DNA of 64,000 nucleotides, taken from CAVQJU01 sp963729215 (lineage in GTDB: Bacteria > Acidobacteriota > Vicinamibacteria > Vicinamibacterales > CAVVIG01). A program made the translations under genes and the position numbers. The stretch spans positions 248,001 through 312,000 of the forward strand of contig CAVSND010000028.1 of assembly GCA_963729215.1 (NCBI GenBank), given 5' to 3'. Each line of letters starts with the position of its first letter. The first letter of the stretch is position 1. This document shows, in pieces, positions 19,714 to 28,783 of this stretch. Below the pieces are notes generated by a model. That model worked only from the letters and a program-made list of their open reading frames with translations. It was not told where the DNA came from and did no database searches.

Positions 19714-20877
19714 TCAGGCGCTGCGCTCCCTGGCGGACCACACCGACCAGCCGATCGCCGCCGTCATCAACTGAATACCCACGACGAGCGCGACGCACGC
19801 CGGCCAGCCGCCGGAGGTCCAGAAGACAGCGGGCAGCGCTCCGCCCACGCTGCCGCCCGCGTAATAGAACATGGCGTACAAGCCGACTGCCAGACCCCGA
19901 TCATGCGTGGCGGCGGCGCCCACGTAGCTGCTGGCTGCGGCCTGTGCCACGAACACACCAGAAGACACGAGCGCCAGACCGGACACGACGACCCAGAGCG
20001 TGCCGGCGAGCGTGAGAAGCGACCCGGTGACGCCGATCGCGATGGCGGCGACGAGCGCCGTGCGATGGCCGTACACATCAATCCAGCGCCCGGAGATCGG
20101 CGTGATTGCGGCGCCGGCGAGATACACCGCGAAGAGCCACCCGAGCGCGGCCGTGCTCAGCCGGAAGGGCGCGTCGGCGAGATGAAACGTGACGTACGTG
20201 AACATCGCGACCTGGGTGAACAGCACGCAGAAGCCCGCCGCGTAGGCGCCGGCCAGTTCGCGGCTCGTCAAGTGCGCGGCCAACGGGCGGTCGCGTCGCC
20301 GATCGCCGCTGACTGCCCGATGCCCACCGTCACTTCGCAGTCCGATCGACAGGACTATCGCGCACGCCAGGCTCATCGCGCCGACTGTGACGAAGCTCGC
20401 CCGCCATCCGAACCACGACGCCATGACGCCTGACGTGGCGCGGCCCACGAATCCACCGATCACCGTGCCCGTGACATACGCCGCCGTCGCCCGCCCGGCC
20501 CTCGACGGATCCCAGCGATCGTGGATGTAAGCGACGGTCACCGCGAACACACCGGGGGTCACCAGGCCCTGGACAAAGCGCCACCCGATCACCTGATTCA
20601 GCGTCGCGGCGGTGGAGGCCAGCATCGTCGCGGCAGCCAGCGCGAAGGCGGCCGTGACAATTACGCGAGGCTTGCCCCACGTATCGGCCAGCCGCCCGAC
20701 GAAAGGCGCCGCCAACGCCACCGCCGTCGTCGTTGCCGTCACGGTCAAGCTGACGGCGAAGTGGCTGGCGCCGAACACCGACTGAAATAAGGGCAGCAGC
20801 GGCTGCGTGGCGTACAGGCTCAGAAACGCCGTGAAGCCGGCGAGCACGACCGGGAGAAGAGAGGGCGGCTTCGTCAC
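19714..20877 (-). CDS. MFS transporter (YnfM-like)
   Basis: A 387-aa 12-helix major facilitator. The signature between helices 2 and 3 reads GRLADTWGKPRVIVTA, and a second copy occurs as GRWIDVYGHRTALVAA between helices 8 and 9, as expected from the internal duplication. Overall pattern resembles the YnfM/arabinose-efflux subgroup; the substrate is unknown. GTG 20877 is chosen because it overlaps the TGA of the upstream gene (GTGA), implying translational coupling, and because the hydrophobic first helix begins directly after it. The longer frame is Arg/Gly-rich and is only the upstream gene read out of frame. Confidence 0.85.
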   Translation of the reverse strand: MTKPPSLLPVVLAGFTAFLSLYATQPLLPLFQSVFGASHFAVSLTVTATTTAVALAAPFVGRLADTWGKPRVIVTAAFALAAATMLASTAATLNQVIGWRFVQGLVTPGVFAVTVAYIHDRWDPSRAGRATAAYVTGTVIGGFVGRATSGVMASWFGWRASFVTVGAMSLACAIVLSIGLRSDGGHRAVSGDRRRDRPLAAHLTSRELAGAYAAGFCVLFTQVAMFTYVTFHLADAPFRLSTAALGWLFAVYLAGAAITPISGRWIDVYGHRTALVAAIAIGVTGSLLTLAGTLWVVVSGLALVSSGVFVAQAAASSYVGAAATHDRGLAVGLYAMFYYAGGSVGGALPAVFWTSGGWPACVALVVGIQLMTAAIGWSVWSARERSA

Positions 20878-22022
20878 GACGCGTTCCGGCGCTGCGACAG
20901 CGCCACGTACGCGACGAGCGCCGGCACGGCGACCTCCACATAACCAGCGGCCTGCCAGGTCGAGATCTCCCAGTCCAGCGCCGCCAGGACCCCGACGCTG
21001 ACTGCCGTGAGCGGAAAGACGAGCACCAACCACATTCCAAGCCACCAGCTGTCGATTCGGTCGTCCAGCTGCGCCAGCGCGCAGACCGCGCCGGCGACCG
21101 CCGCGGCGACCGCCACGAGAACGCCGCCCGCTCCAAGGAGACCAGAGAGTTTCGAGAGAAGGTACAGCGGGGTGCTATCGGCGTCCGGCAGCCAGAACCA
21201 GGCTTCGATCGCCACTGTCAGCGCCGTGACCGCGGCGACGAGGCCGGCACCAGCGCGGCGTTGCTGACGCATGAACAGAGACAGGCACAACGTGGCCCAG
21301 GCAAACGACGCGCGCGCCGATGCCGCCGCGAAGACCAGGACTGCCCCTGCGACCGATCGGCCCGGGCTCAATCTCCGCCCCGTCCACACGAAGCGCGTGA
21401 GTGCGACCAGGAGCACTCCGATGGCGAACAGGTCCGAACCCGTCACGGATAGTTCCCAGAAACCGGGTGACGTCAGTGGAAGTAAAACCGCGAGGAGGGC
21501 GCCCGCTTCTCCGCCCCCCGATCGCCTCACGGTCCATGCGAGCACGGCCAGTGCCAGTGGTGTCAGCAGCGCGTACGTACCCGTGACGGCGAGCGGCGAC
21601 ACGATCGCGGCCCATCCCGGCCCGACGCTTGGCGCGTTCCCCAGATAGGTGGGCACGTACAGCGGCCGCTTCAACGTGACGATCCGCTGCGCCGTGACGA
21701 TGAGCGCGTTGTCTTCGTCTGAACCGCGCCCGTGTCGTTTGAGCGCGTCGACGCGCGGGTAAGCGGCGAGATTGACCGCCGCCGCCAGGCACACCACCGC
21801 GGCGACGCCGTTGACGCGGGAACCCGCGGCACGGGTCCACCGCGCGAACGGGCCATGCAGGCAGGTGCCGTAAATGGCGATCGAGACGATGAGAACGAGG
21901 AGGAATGCCGCTGCCGGCCACGGCGCGTATCGGACGATCGCGCGAACTCCAGGGCCCTGAACGGTCAGCACGAGCGCCCAGACGCGCCAGTCACGCAGGG
22001 CGCGCCAGACCCGATTCTCCAA
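20874..22022 (-). CDS. Polytopic membrane protein of unknown function
   Basis: A 382-aa protein with about ten hydrophobic helices (for example AAAFLLVLIVSIAIYG, VAAVVCLAAAVNLAAYP, LLAVLLPLTSPGFWELS). A luminal-type loop LYVPTYLGNAPSVGPGW follows the third helix. The general layout resembles GT-C type or DUF2029-like glycosyltransferase-related membrane proteins, but I see no clear Asp-Asp/Asp-Glu catalytic motif, so no function is assigned. It follows the CDGSH gene directly and overlaps the MFS gene by four bases, so these may be co-transcribed with rho upstream. Confidence 0.75.
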   Translation of the reverse strand: MENRVWRALRDWRVWALVLTVQGPGVRAIVRYAPWPAAAFLLVLIVSIAIYGTCLHGPFARWTRAAGSRVNGVAAVVCLAAAVNLAAYPRVDALKRHGRGSDEDNALIVTAQRIVTLKRPLYVPTYLGNAPSVGPGWAAIVSPLAVTGTYALLTPLALAVLAWTVRRSGGGEAGALLAVLLPLTSPGFWELSVTGSDLFAIGVLLVALTRFVWTGRRLSPGRSVAGAVLVFAAASARASFAWATLCLSLFMRQQRRAGAGLVAAVTALTVAIEAWFWLPDADSTPLYLLSKLSGLLGAGGVLVAVAAAVAGAVCALAQLDDRIDSWWLGMWLVLVFPLTAVSVGVLAALDWEISTWQAAGYVEVAVPALVAYVALSQRRNAS

Positions 22023-22232
22023 CTACTCGCTGTCCCGCCCGGCCTCCGCCGCCTGGAATCCGATCTTCGAATGCGTGCCGTCGCAGAACGGCTTGTTCGC
22101 CGAACCGCCGCACCGGCAGAGCGCGACCGGACGCCTGCCGATTTCGTACTGCCGGCCTTCCCAGTCCACCAAAGTCACGTCGTCGGTTTCGACGAGATAC
22201 GGACCGTTCAGCCGGACCTTGATGCGAACCAC
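22023..22232 (-). CDS. CDGSH iron-sulfur domain protein
   Basis: A 69-aa protein. The C-terminal half has the complete CDGSH signature CRCGGSANKPFCDGTHSKIG: three Cys and one His that hold a redox-active 2Fe-2S cluster, as in mitoNEET. The N-terminal part RIKVRLNGPYLVETDDVTLV is the usual short beta strand region of bacterial single-domain members. Start is GTG 22232, overlapping the TAG of rho (TAGTG) and preceded by GAGGATGGGG. Role in bacteria is not well defined; electron transfer or cluster handling is proposed for the family. Cotranscribed with rho by overlap. Confidence 0.88.
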   Translation of the reverse strand: MVRIKVRLNGPYLVETDDVTLVDWEGRQYEIGRRPVALCRCGGSANKPFCDGTHSKIGFQAAEAGRDSE

Positions 22233-23614
22233 TACCCCATCCTCTGCATGGCCGACAGGAACTCGGCGTTCGACTTCGTCTTCCCGAGCTTGTCGAGGAG
22301 CAGTTCCATGGCTTCGACGGCCGACAGCGGATTCAGGACCTTGCGGAGCACCCAGATCCGGTTGAGATCGTCGCGGGGCAGGAGCAGTTCTTCCTTGCGG
22401 GTGCCGCTCTTGAGGATGTCGATCGCGGGGAACACGCGCTTGTCGACCAGCTTGCGATCGAGGTGGATTTCCATGTTCCCGGTTCCCTTGAACTCCTCGA
22501 AGATGATGTCGTCCATGCGCGACCCCGTATCGATCAGGGCCGTCGCCATGATGGTGAGCGACCCGCCCTCTTCGATGTTCCGGGCAGCGCCGAAGAACCG
22601 CTTGGGCTTCTGGAGCGCGTTGGAGTCGAGGCCGCCGGACAGGATCTTTCCCGAGGCCGGAATCACCGTGTTGTACGCGCGCGCGAGGCGCGTGATCGAG
22701 TCGAGCAGGATGAGCACGTCCTTCTTGTGTTCGACGAGGCGCTTGGCCTTCTCGATCACCATTTCGGCGACCTGGACGTGTCGTTGCGCGGGCTCGTCGA
22801 ACGTGGACGAAATCACCTCGCCGTTGACCGATCGCTGCATGTCGGTCACTTCTTCCGGCCGCTCGTCGATGAGGAGAACCATCAAATAGATTTCGGGATG
22901 GTTCTTCGCCACCGACTGCGCGATGCTCTGCAGCAGCATCGTCTTGCCCGTCCGGGGCGGCGCGACGATGAGGCCGCGCTGTCCCTTGCCGATCGGCGTC
23001 ATCAGGTCCATGACGCGGCCGGCGAGCAGCTCCGGCGACGTTTCGAGCACGAACCGTTCCTGGGGATAGAGCGGTGTCAGGTTCTCGAAGAACAGTTTTT
23101 CCCGGGCCTGGTCCGGAGCCTCGAAGTTGACCGCTTCGACCTTGATGAGGGCAAAGTACCGCTCGCCTTCTTTCGGCGAACGAATCTGACCCGACACCGT
23201 GTCGCCGGTCTGCAGATCGAACTTCCGGATTTGCGACGGCGAGACGTAGATGTCGTCGGGCCCCGGCAGGTAGTTGTAGTCGGGAGCACGCAGGAACCCG
23301 AACCCGTCGGGCAGCACCTCGAGCACGCCTTCCGAGAAGATGAAGCCGCTCTGCTCGGTCTGCGCCTTGAGTATCTGGAAGATGAGCTCCTGCTTGCGCA
23401 TCCCCGTCGCGCCGGCGACGGACATGTCCTTGGCGATCTGGGTGAGCTTCTGGATGCTCATGTCCTTCAGATCGGTGATGTTGAGCCCGCGCGGCTGCGC
23501 GGGTTTCTGCGGCTCGGCCGCGCCAGTGGCCGCGGCGCCGGGAGCCGCTGTCTCCGGCGAGCCGGCGTCCGGAGCGTTGCGCGCCGAACCTGAGCGTTTG
23601 GTCGGGGTCGGCAT
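22232..23614 (-). CDS. rho: Transcription termination factor Rho
   Basis: A 460-aa hexameric RNA helicase that ends transcription at Rho-dependent sites. After an Ala/Pro-rich N-terminal extension (1-40) come the Rho N-domain (LKDMSIQKLTQIAKDM), the cold-shock-like RNA-binding domain (GFGFLRAPDYNYLPGPDD), Walker A APPRTGKTMLL near 220, Walker B VLILLDSITRLARAY near 303 and the R-loop/Q-loop residues. It lies 5 bases after an aminotransferase gene and overlaps a CDGSH gene, so it belongs to a minus-strand operon. Few classical U-tract terminators were seen in the window, in keeping with wide use of Rho. Confidence 0.97.
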   Translation of the reverse strand: MPTPTKRSGSARNAPDAGSPETAAPGAAATGAAEPQKPAQPRGLNITDLKDMSIQKLTQIAKDMSVAGATGMRKQELIFQILKAQTEQSGFIFSEGVLEVLPDGFGFLRAPDYNYLPGPDDIYVSPSQIRKFDLQTGDTVSGQIRSPKEGERYFALIKVEAVNFEAPDQAREKLFFENLTPLYPQERFVLETSPELLAGRVMDLMTPIGKGQRGLIVAPPRTGKTMLLQSIAQSVAKNHPEIYLMVLLIDERPEEVTDMQRSVNGEVISSTFDEPAQRHVQVAEMVIEKAKRLVEHKKDVLILLDSITRLARAYNTVIPASGKILSGGLDSNALQKPKRFFGAARNIEEGGSLTIMATALIDTGSRMDDIIFEEFKGTGNMEIHLDRKLVDKRVFPAIDILKSGTRKEELLLPRDDLNRIWVLRKVLNPLSAVEAMELLLDKLGKTKSNAEFLSAMQRMG

Positions 23615-23619
23615 GCGGA

Positions 23620-24843
23620 TCAGCGCGTCGTGGAAGCGAGCGGGGCCGACGCGCCGGCACCAGCCCGCGCGTTCACGAACTCGACCAGGCGGCGGCTGCC
23701 TTCGCGCAGGTTGTCCATCGACGTGGCATACGAAATACGGAGGAAGCCGGGCGCGTCGAAGGCTTCACCGGGAGTGACGGCGACGCGCTGCTCCTCCAGC
23801 AGGGCCTGCGCAAACTCCGTCGACGTCTTGAAGCCGCAGGCCGATATGGCCTCGCGAATGTCAGGGAACATGTAAAACGCGCCCCCGGGCTTCTGGCACT
23901 TGATGTACGGGCTGGCCGTCAGCCAGCCAATCAGGTTGTCGCGGCGCGTGCGATATTCGTCGAGCATCGCGGTGACCGTCGCCTGCGATCCCGTGAGGGC
24001 GTTCAACACGGCTTTCTGCGTGATCGAATTGACGTTCGACGTGGCGTGGCTCTGGAGAGCGTTCGATGCCGCAATCATCTTCACCGGCCCGATCGTCCAC
24101 CCGCAGCGCCACCCGGTCATCGCGTAGGCCTTCGAGGCCGAGCCGCAGATCACCGCCAGATCCGGGCAGTTCGCCGCCAGGACCTTGGGAAGGTTATGCG
24201 GAACCGGGTCGTAAATCAGTTTCTCGTAGCAGAGGTCCACGACCACCCAGATGTCTTTTTTGGCCGCCTCCCTCGCAATCGCGGCCAGGTCCTCCTCGGA
24301 AATGAGCGCGCCGGTCGGATTGCACGGGGAGTTGATCACGATCCCGCGCGTCCGCGGCGTGATGGCGCGCAGGATGGCGTCGGCCCGAATCGCGAAGCCA
24401 TCCTCAGGCAGGGTCTCGACGGCGACCGGCGTCGCGTCGGCCATCTTGATCTGTTCGACGATGGTCGGCCAGTACGGCTGGTGCGTGATCACCTCGTCGC
24501 CGGGGCCGAACAGCGTCAGCGCCGTGTTGTACAGCGCCTGCTTCCCGCCCGCACTGAGAATGACCTGCTGCTCGGTGTACTCGACACCGTAGTCGGTCTT
24601 GTAGCGGTCGCACACGGCCCGCCGCAGCTCCACGATGCCGGGGACCGGCGTGTACTTCGTGAACTCGGCGTCGAGCGCGTCATGGGCTGCGTCCTTGATC
24701 GCGGCCGGTGTCCCGAAGTCGGGCTCTCCCGCGCCAAAATCGATGATCTCGACGCCGGCGCGGCGCAGCCTGTCCACCGTCGCCGTGACCGCCATGGTCG
24801 CCGAACCTGCTATCCGCGACGTTCGATCCGCCAGCCGCGCCAT
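23620..24843 (-). CDS. Pyridoxal-phosphate aminotransferase, aspartate aminotransferase type (class I)
   Basis: A 407-aa fold-type I aminotransferase of the AspB/PatA group (subclass Ib). The PLP-binding lysine is in GSASKAYAMTGWRCGW near residue 240; NSPCNPTGA carries the Asn that contacts the cofactor, and the substrate-carboxylate Arg lies in the C-terminal LRISYATS. It most likely transfers amino groups between aspartate (or prephenate/aromatic keto acids) and 2-oxoglutarate. In bacteria lacking a dedicated arogenate enzyme such proteins finish Phe/Tyr synthesis, and the aro-trp operon in this window has no aromatic aminotransferase, but the link is inference. GGAGAAGGA precedes the ATG. 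Together with rho it follows coaD. Confidence 0.92.
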   Translation of the reverse strand: MARLADRTSRIAGSATMAVTATVDRLRRAGVEIIDFGAGEPDFGTPAAIKDAAHDALDAEFTKYTPVPGIVELRRAVCDRYKTDYGVEYTEQQVILSAGGKQALYNTALTLFGPGDEVITHQPYWPTIVEQIKMADATPVAVETLPEDGFAIRADAILRAITPRTRGIVINSPCNPTGALISEEDLAAIAREAAKKDIWVVVDLCYEKLIYDPVPHNLPKVLAANCPDLAVICGSASKAYAMTGWRCGWTIGPVKMIAASNALQSHATSNVNSITQKAVLNALTGSQATVTAMLDEYRTRRDNLIGWLTASPYIKCQKPGGAFYMFPDIREAISACGFKTSTEFAQALLEEQRVAVTPGEAFDAPGFLRISYATSMDNLREGSRRLVEFVNARAGAGASAPLASTTR

Positions 24844-24860
24844 TGATCCTTCTCCTCTAA

Positions 24861-24904
24861 TCCGTTTTCCGTTGCTCGTGACTCGTTGCTTGTTGTCCGT
24901 TCCG
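24861..24904 (-). repeat. CAACGAG-type word repeat upstream of aminotransferase
   Basis: Read on the coding strand the coaD-aminotransferase spacer is built from near-repeats of ACAAGCAACGAG, TCACGAGCAACGG and AAAACGG. It is another of the short-word, purine-rich spacers seen ahead of start codons in this window. Confidence 0.5.
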
Positions 24905-24907
24905 TCC

Positions 24908-25397
24908 TCACACCTTGGCGGACTGCTTGTCGCGCAGGCGCGCTTCGACCAGTTCCGGAACCAGACCGTGCACCCGCCCGCCGAGGGCGAAGACTTCCTT
25001 GATGAGCCGCGAGCTGATGTACCAGGTACTGCACCGCCGGCATCATGAAGACTGTCTCAATTGTAGACGCCAGCTCGCGGTTCATGAGCGCCATTTGAAA
25101 CTCGTATTCGAAATCCGACACGGCCCGCAATCCGCGGACGATGACGTTGGCCTTGCGGCGGCCCACGTAATCGACCAGCAGCCCGTCGAACGTGTCGACT
25201 TCCACGTTCGGATGATTCTTGAAGACGGCCCGGGCGATTTCCACGCGCTCGGCCATGCTGAACAGCGGCGACTTCTCCGCGTTCACGAGGACCGCCACGA
25301 TGATCCGGTCGAACAGCCGCGCACCGCGCGCAATGATGTCCACGTGACCGTTGGTCAGCGGATCGAACGAACCCGGATACACGGCTAGCGTTGGCAT
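24908..25397 (-). CDS. coaD: Phosphopantetheine adenylyltransferase (frameshifted)
   Basis: CoaD makes dephospho-CoA from 4'-phosphopantetheine and ATP, the fourth step of CoA synthesis. The nucleotidyltransferase start VYPGSFDPLTNGH carries the T/HxGH motif, followed by VIVRGLRAVSDFEYE. The frame then breaks near 25023: one surplus base between MMPAVQYL and YISSRLIKEVFALGG. The C-terminus in the new frame runs to RLRDKQSAKV and a TGA at 24908. The repaired protein is 162 aa, exactly the usual length. Since coaD is essential in most bacteria, a sequence error is more likely than a pseudogene. The start overlaps the end of rsmD by 13 bases, an arrangement (rsmD-coaD) conserved in many phyla. 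Confidence 0.9.
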
Positions 25398-25957
25398 GAG
25401 TAGAACGTCAACGCGCTGTCGCCGGACACGAGCTGGCGCGAACGCTGCAGGATGCCGGCCGACGCCGGGGGCGAGTGCCGTTTCGCATGTTCGAAGACCA
25501 CGATGCCGTCCGCCGTGACGATTTCGCCCAACGACTTGAGCACGTCATGCGTGTCATCGCTGGCTGGACTCCTCGGAGCGCGGGAACCGTTATACGGCGG
25601 GTCGAGCAAGACGATGTCGAACGGCGGCTCACCTGCGAGCCTGTCGATCGCCTGCAGAACAGTTGAGCCGATAATAGCATAGCCTTCCGCGATCCCGCAC
25701 CGAGCGAGATTCGTTTCGATGAGGTGCGTCGCGCGACGGTCGCTTTCCACGAACGTCACGTGCGAGGCGCCGCGGCTGATCGCCTCGATGCCGAGGGCCC
25801 CGGTGCCGGCGTACCCGTCCAGCAACCGGGCACCTTCGACGCGTGCCGCGAGCACGTTGAACAGCGTCTCGCGAAGCTTGTCGGAGGTCGGGCGGAGCCC
25901 CTCCCAGGCCGGCGGATCGAGCCGGCGTCCCTTCAGCGTTCCCGCGATGACGCGCAT
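25385..25957 (-). CDS. rsmD: 16S rRNA (guanine(966)-N(2))-methyltransferase
   Basis: A 190-aa SAM-dependent methyltransferase. It opens MRVIAGTLKGRRL, the RsmD signature start, continues with RPTSDKLRETLFNVL, the SAM-binding YAGTGALGIEA, and the catalytic IVLLDPPYNG (N6/N2 methylase DPPY motif). It methylates G966 of 16S rRNA during 30S assembly. A loop insertion SRAPRSPASDDTHD follows the catalytic motif. It overlaps coaD by 13 bases, and lies 49 bases after recG across a short repeat spacer. Confidence 0.93.
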   Translation of the reverse strand: MRVIAGTLKGRRLDPPAWEGLRPTSDKLRETLFNVLAARVEGARLLDGYAGTGALGIEAISRGASHVTFVESDRRATHLIETNLARCGIAEGYAIIGSTVLQAIDRLAGEPPFDIVLLDPPYNGSRAPRSPASDDTHDVLKSLGEIVTADGIVVFEHAKRHSPPASAGILQRSRQLVSGDSALTFYSCQR

Positions 25958-25972
25958 CTAATCCTGCCCGCC

Positions 25973-26016
25973 GATCGCCAAATCACCCAACCACTCGATC
26001 ACCAAATCACCCGATC
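25973..26016. repeat. GATCRCCAAATCACCC repeats between recG and rsmD
   Basis: Two 16-base units, GATCGCCAAATCACCC (25973-25988) and GATCACCAAATCACCC (25997-26012), are separated by AACCACTC and followed by GATC. On the coding (minus) strand they read GGGTGATTTGGTGATC. The recG stop codon lies inside the second unit. Confidence 0.75.
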
Positions 26017-28106
26017 CTGACAAGCCTGAATCGCGTCTCCCACGACTCGAGCAGCGACTGCAGCGCCACGGGTGTCGGCGCCGCGGACCCGATCCACGAC
26101 ATGGCTTCATGCCGGGCTGTTTCGAGCAGATCCTTGTCCCGGACCAGGTCGATCGAGCGGAAGGTCGGGAGGCCGGCCTGCCGCGTCCCGAAAAAGTCCC
26201 CCGGCCCCCGCAGCGCGAGATCGCGCTCGGCGATGACGAAGCCGTCCGTCGTTTCGGCCATCGCCTGCAGCCGCGCGCGCGCATCGGCGGACAATGGCGA
26301 TTGATACAGCAGAAAGCAATAGGACTGATGCCGGTCGCGGCCCACCCGGCCCCGCAGCTGGTGCAGCTGCGACAGGCCGAAGCGTTCCGCGTGTTCGACG
26401 AGCATCACGCTGGCATTCGACACGTCCACCCCGACCTCGACCACCGTCGTCGCGACGAGCATCTGCAGGTCGCCCGCGAGGAACGCCTTCATGACACGGT
26501 CTTTCGCGTCGGCCTTCATCCGGCCGTGCAGCAGTCCCAGCCGATACTGTGGAAACACCTCCTGGGCGAGATGGTCTGCCATCTCCGTCGCGGCCTTCAG
26601 ATCGACCTTGTCCGACTCCTCGACCAGCGGGTAGACGACGTACGCCTGGCGGCCCGCGTCGAGCTGCTCACGCACGAATGCATACACGTCTTCGCGCCGC
26701 GACTCGGGCTTCGCGACCGTCCTCGTCGGCAGACGTCCCGGCGGCGTATCCCGGATGACCGACACGTCGAGATCGCCGTACAACGTCAGCGCAAGCGTGC
26801 GTGGGATGGGTGTCGCCGTCATGACGAGCACATCCGGGCGATGCCCCTTCGTCCGCAGGCTCGCGCGCTGCAGCACGCCAAACCGATGCTGCTCGTCGAT
26901 GATGACAAGCCCCAGCTGGTGGAACCGCACGTCGCCTTCGACCAGCGCGTGCGTCCCAATGACCAGGTGAATCGTTCCCGCCTCGACTTCCGCGAGATCG
27001 GTGCGACGCGCCGAGCGCGACGTGGTGCCCGTCAGCAGCGCCAGGCGGAAGCGCGACGCCTGCAGCAGCCGCGAGATGTTCGCGTAATGCTGCTCCGCCA
27101 GGATCTCGGTCGGCGCCATGAACGCGACCTGGAGGCCGTTTTCCATGGCCACCAGCGCCGCGAGCAAGGCGACGATCGTCTTGCCCGCGCCGACGTCGCC
27201 CTGCAGCAACCGGTTCATCGGCTGCGGTTTCTGCAGGTCTTCGACGATTTCGCGCAGCGCGTCCTTCTGCCCAGGCGTGAGCTTGAACGGCAGCACGCTG
27301 CGCGCCGACTCGCGAATACGATCGTCCACGCGTGGCACAACCGTCTTGCGTTCGGCCGCGACGGTCTGCCGTCGCGCGGCAACGCCCATCTGGAACAGGA
27401 ACGCCTCCTCGAAAATCAGGCGCTGCTGCGCAGGGGTCTCGAACCGGTTCAGCGAATCGATCGCCGCGTCAGCCGGCGGAAAATGCGCGGCGAGCAGCGC
27501 GGCCTGACGTGATGGCAGGCGCAGCCGATCGCGGACGGCGTCCGGGAGGAGATCGGGCAGTTCCGCTGGCAGGCGCTGCAGTGCGTCGTACACGAGGCGC
27601 CGCTGCATTTTCGGCGTGACGCTGCCTACCTTCTCGTACACCGGCACAATGCGGCCGGTGTGAATCGTCTCGCCGTCTTCCTCGTCCAGCATTTCGTACT
27701 GCGGGTTCGTCAGCTGGAGTCCGCCGCCGCCGCGCATCTCGACCTGTCCGAACAGGACGACGTGCTGGCCGCGTGCGAACACATCGCGCAGGAAGGCCTG
27801 GTTCAGCCACGACACGCGAATCGACGCCGTCCCGTCATCGATCACGGCGTCGAATATCTTGAAACCCGGACGCCGGGTGGACCGCAGGCCGCAGCTGAGC
27901 ACCCGCCCCGCGATGGCGGCGGCGCTGCCGGGCTTCAGCGACGCAATCGACTGCAGGCGGCTCCGGTCTTCGTACCGGATGGGAAAGCGGTACAGCAGGT
28001 CTTCGATGGTGATGAGGCCGGCGTGTTCGAAGTCCGCGGCGCGGCGCGGCCCGACCCCCTTCAGGAACTGAAGGGGCGTCGCGAGCACCTCGTCCGGCGA
28101 ATTCAT
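26007..28106 (-). CDS. recG: ATP-dependent DNA helicase RecG
   Basis: A 699-aa branched-DNA helicase that remodels stalled replication forks and Holliday junctions. Order: N-terminal wedge/OB domain (about 1-200, with GPRRAADFEHAGLITIEDLL, a helix-hairpin-helix-like start), superfamily 2 motor with Walker A LLQGDVGAGKT near 300, motif II IIDEQHRFG, motif III TATPIPRTL, and the C-terminal QLRGRVGRDRHQSYC. Length and motifs match the family. The start ATG overlaps the stop of the upstream hypothetical gene (ATGA, 28103-28106). Its stop lies inside the GATC repeat. Confidence 0.96.
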   Translation of the reverse strand: MNSPDEVLATPLQFLKGVGPRRAADFEHAGLITIEDLLYRFPIRYEDRSRLQSIASLKPGSAAAIAGRVLSCGLRSTRRPGFKIFDAVIDDGTASIRVSWLNQAFLRDVFARGQHVVLFGQVEMRGGGGLQLTNPQYEMLDEEDGETIHTGRIVPVYEKVGSVTPKMQRRLVYDALQRLPAELPDLLPDAVRDRLRLPSRQAALLAAHFPPADAAIDSLNRFETPAQQRLIFEEAFLFQMGVAARRQTVAAERKTVVPRVDDRIRESARSVLPFKLTPGQKDALREIVEDLQKPQPMNRLLQGDVGAGKTIVALLAALVAMENGLQVAFMAPTEILAEQHYANISRLLQASRFRLALLTGTTSRSARRTDLAEVEAGTIHLVIGTHALVEGDVRFHQLGLVIIDEQHRFGVLQRASLRTKGHRPDVLVMTATPIPRTLALTLYGDLDVSVIRDTPPGRLPTRTVAKPESRREDVYAFVREQLDAGRQAYVVYPLVEESDKVDLKAATEMADHLAQEVFPQYRLGLLHGRMKADAKDRVMKAFLAGDLQMLVATTVVEVGVDVSNASVMLVEHAERFGLSQLHQLRGRVGRDRHQSYCFLLYQSPLSADARARLQAMAETTDGFVIAERDLALRGPGDFFGTRQAGLPTFRSIDLVRDKDLLETARHEAMSWIGSAAPTPVALQSLLESWETRFRLVRIG

Positions 28107-28720
28107 TGAATGACGATAGCTTGACCGCGGTCGACCTGGATTTCGCGAATGTTCGACGGCAGCGCGAACGGTTCGTCCAGGTTGAGGCCATTGGGCCGCT
28201 CGGGCGAGCGCGAGTAGTAGCTCAGGATTTCCTGCAGGAACGTCTTGGGTATCGGGATGCTGCCGGCCGCCGCCGACCCGAACGAAAATCGCGCGACGCC
28301 GCCGCCGGTTTGCAGCGTGCCCGCGGCGGTGATGGGAACGCGCCCGGTCAGCAACCGGCGGGGATCGAGCAAGCTTCGCGGCGGCTGCGCTTTTCGCACG
28401 GCGTCGAGATCGACAACCGCGCGGCCGGAGATCTGACTTGGTCCGGGGATCGACACCGACGGTTCGACGACGCCGGCCGGAAGATCCCGGATCGCGTCCA
28501 GGGTCAGGTACGCGTTCAGTTCCTTTTCCGTCAGCGTCGTCCGGCGTGGTGCCCCGGGCGACACCGCCCCGCCTTCGACGATGACGGCCACTTTCTGTTT
28601 GAGGACGTCGGCGTCCTGACGAGACGCGGTCGCGTCCGCGATGGCGTGCGTGCCCGCGGCGGCCAGCGCTGAGGCCGCGATCACACCCGCGATAGCCCGA
28701 CGTAGGAACTGCGGAGACAT
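28103..28720 (-). CDS. Hypothetical exported protein
   Basis: A 205-aa protein with a signal peptide or N-terminal anchor (RRAIAGVIAASALAAAGTHA). The mature part has several strand-like segments: TLTEKELNAYLTLDAI, SISGRAVVDLDAV-like repeats and ARFSFGSAAAGSIPIPKTF. The layout recalls the DUF2993/LmeA-like lipid-binding group, but no diagnostic motif is visible, so I leave it unnamed. A TATAGT box (28755-28760, minus) may belong to its promoter. It overlaps recG by four bases, so the two are translationally coupled. Confidence 0.65.
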   Translation of the reverse strand: MSPQFLRRAIAGVIAASALAAAGTHAIADATASRQDADVLKQKVAVIVEGGAVSPGAPRRTTLTEKELNAYLTLDAIRDLPAGVVEPSVSIPGPSQISGRAVVDLDAVRKAQPPRSLLDPRRLLTGRVPITAAGTLQTGGGVARFSFGSAAAGSIPIPKTFLQEILSYYSRSPERPNGLNLDEPFALPSNIREIQVDRGQAIVIQ

Positions 28721-28783
28721 CAGCTGCGAAGCTTCGATGCTACGCGGAAATTGTACTATACGAAGCGCGCGGGCCCCGGGCGA

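Noticed and set aside
20878..21045. Longer N-terminus for the MFS transporter
   Set aside because: The upstream part is Gly/Arg-rich and is the 3' end of the preceding gene read out of frame; GTG 20877 overlaps that gene's stop and fits the first helix.
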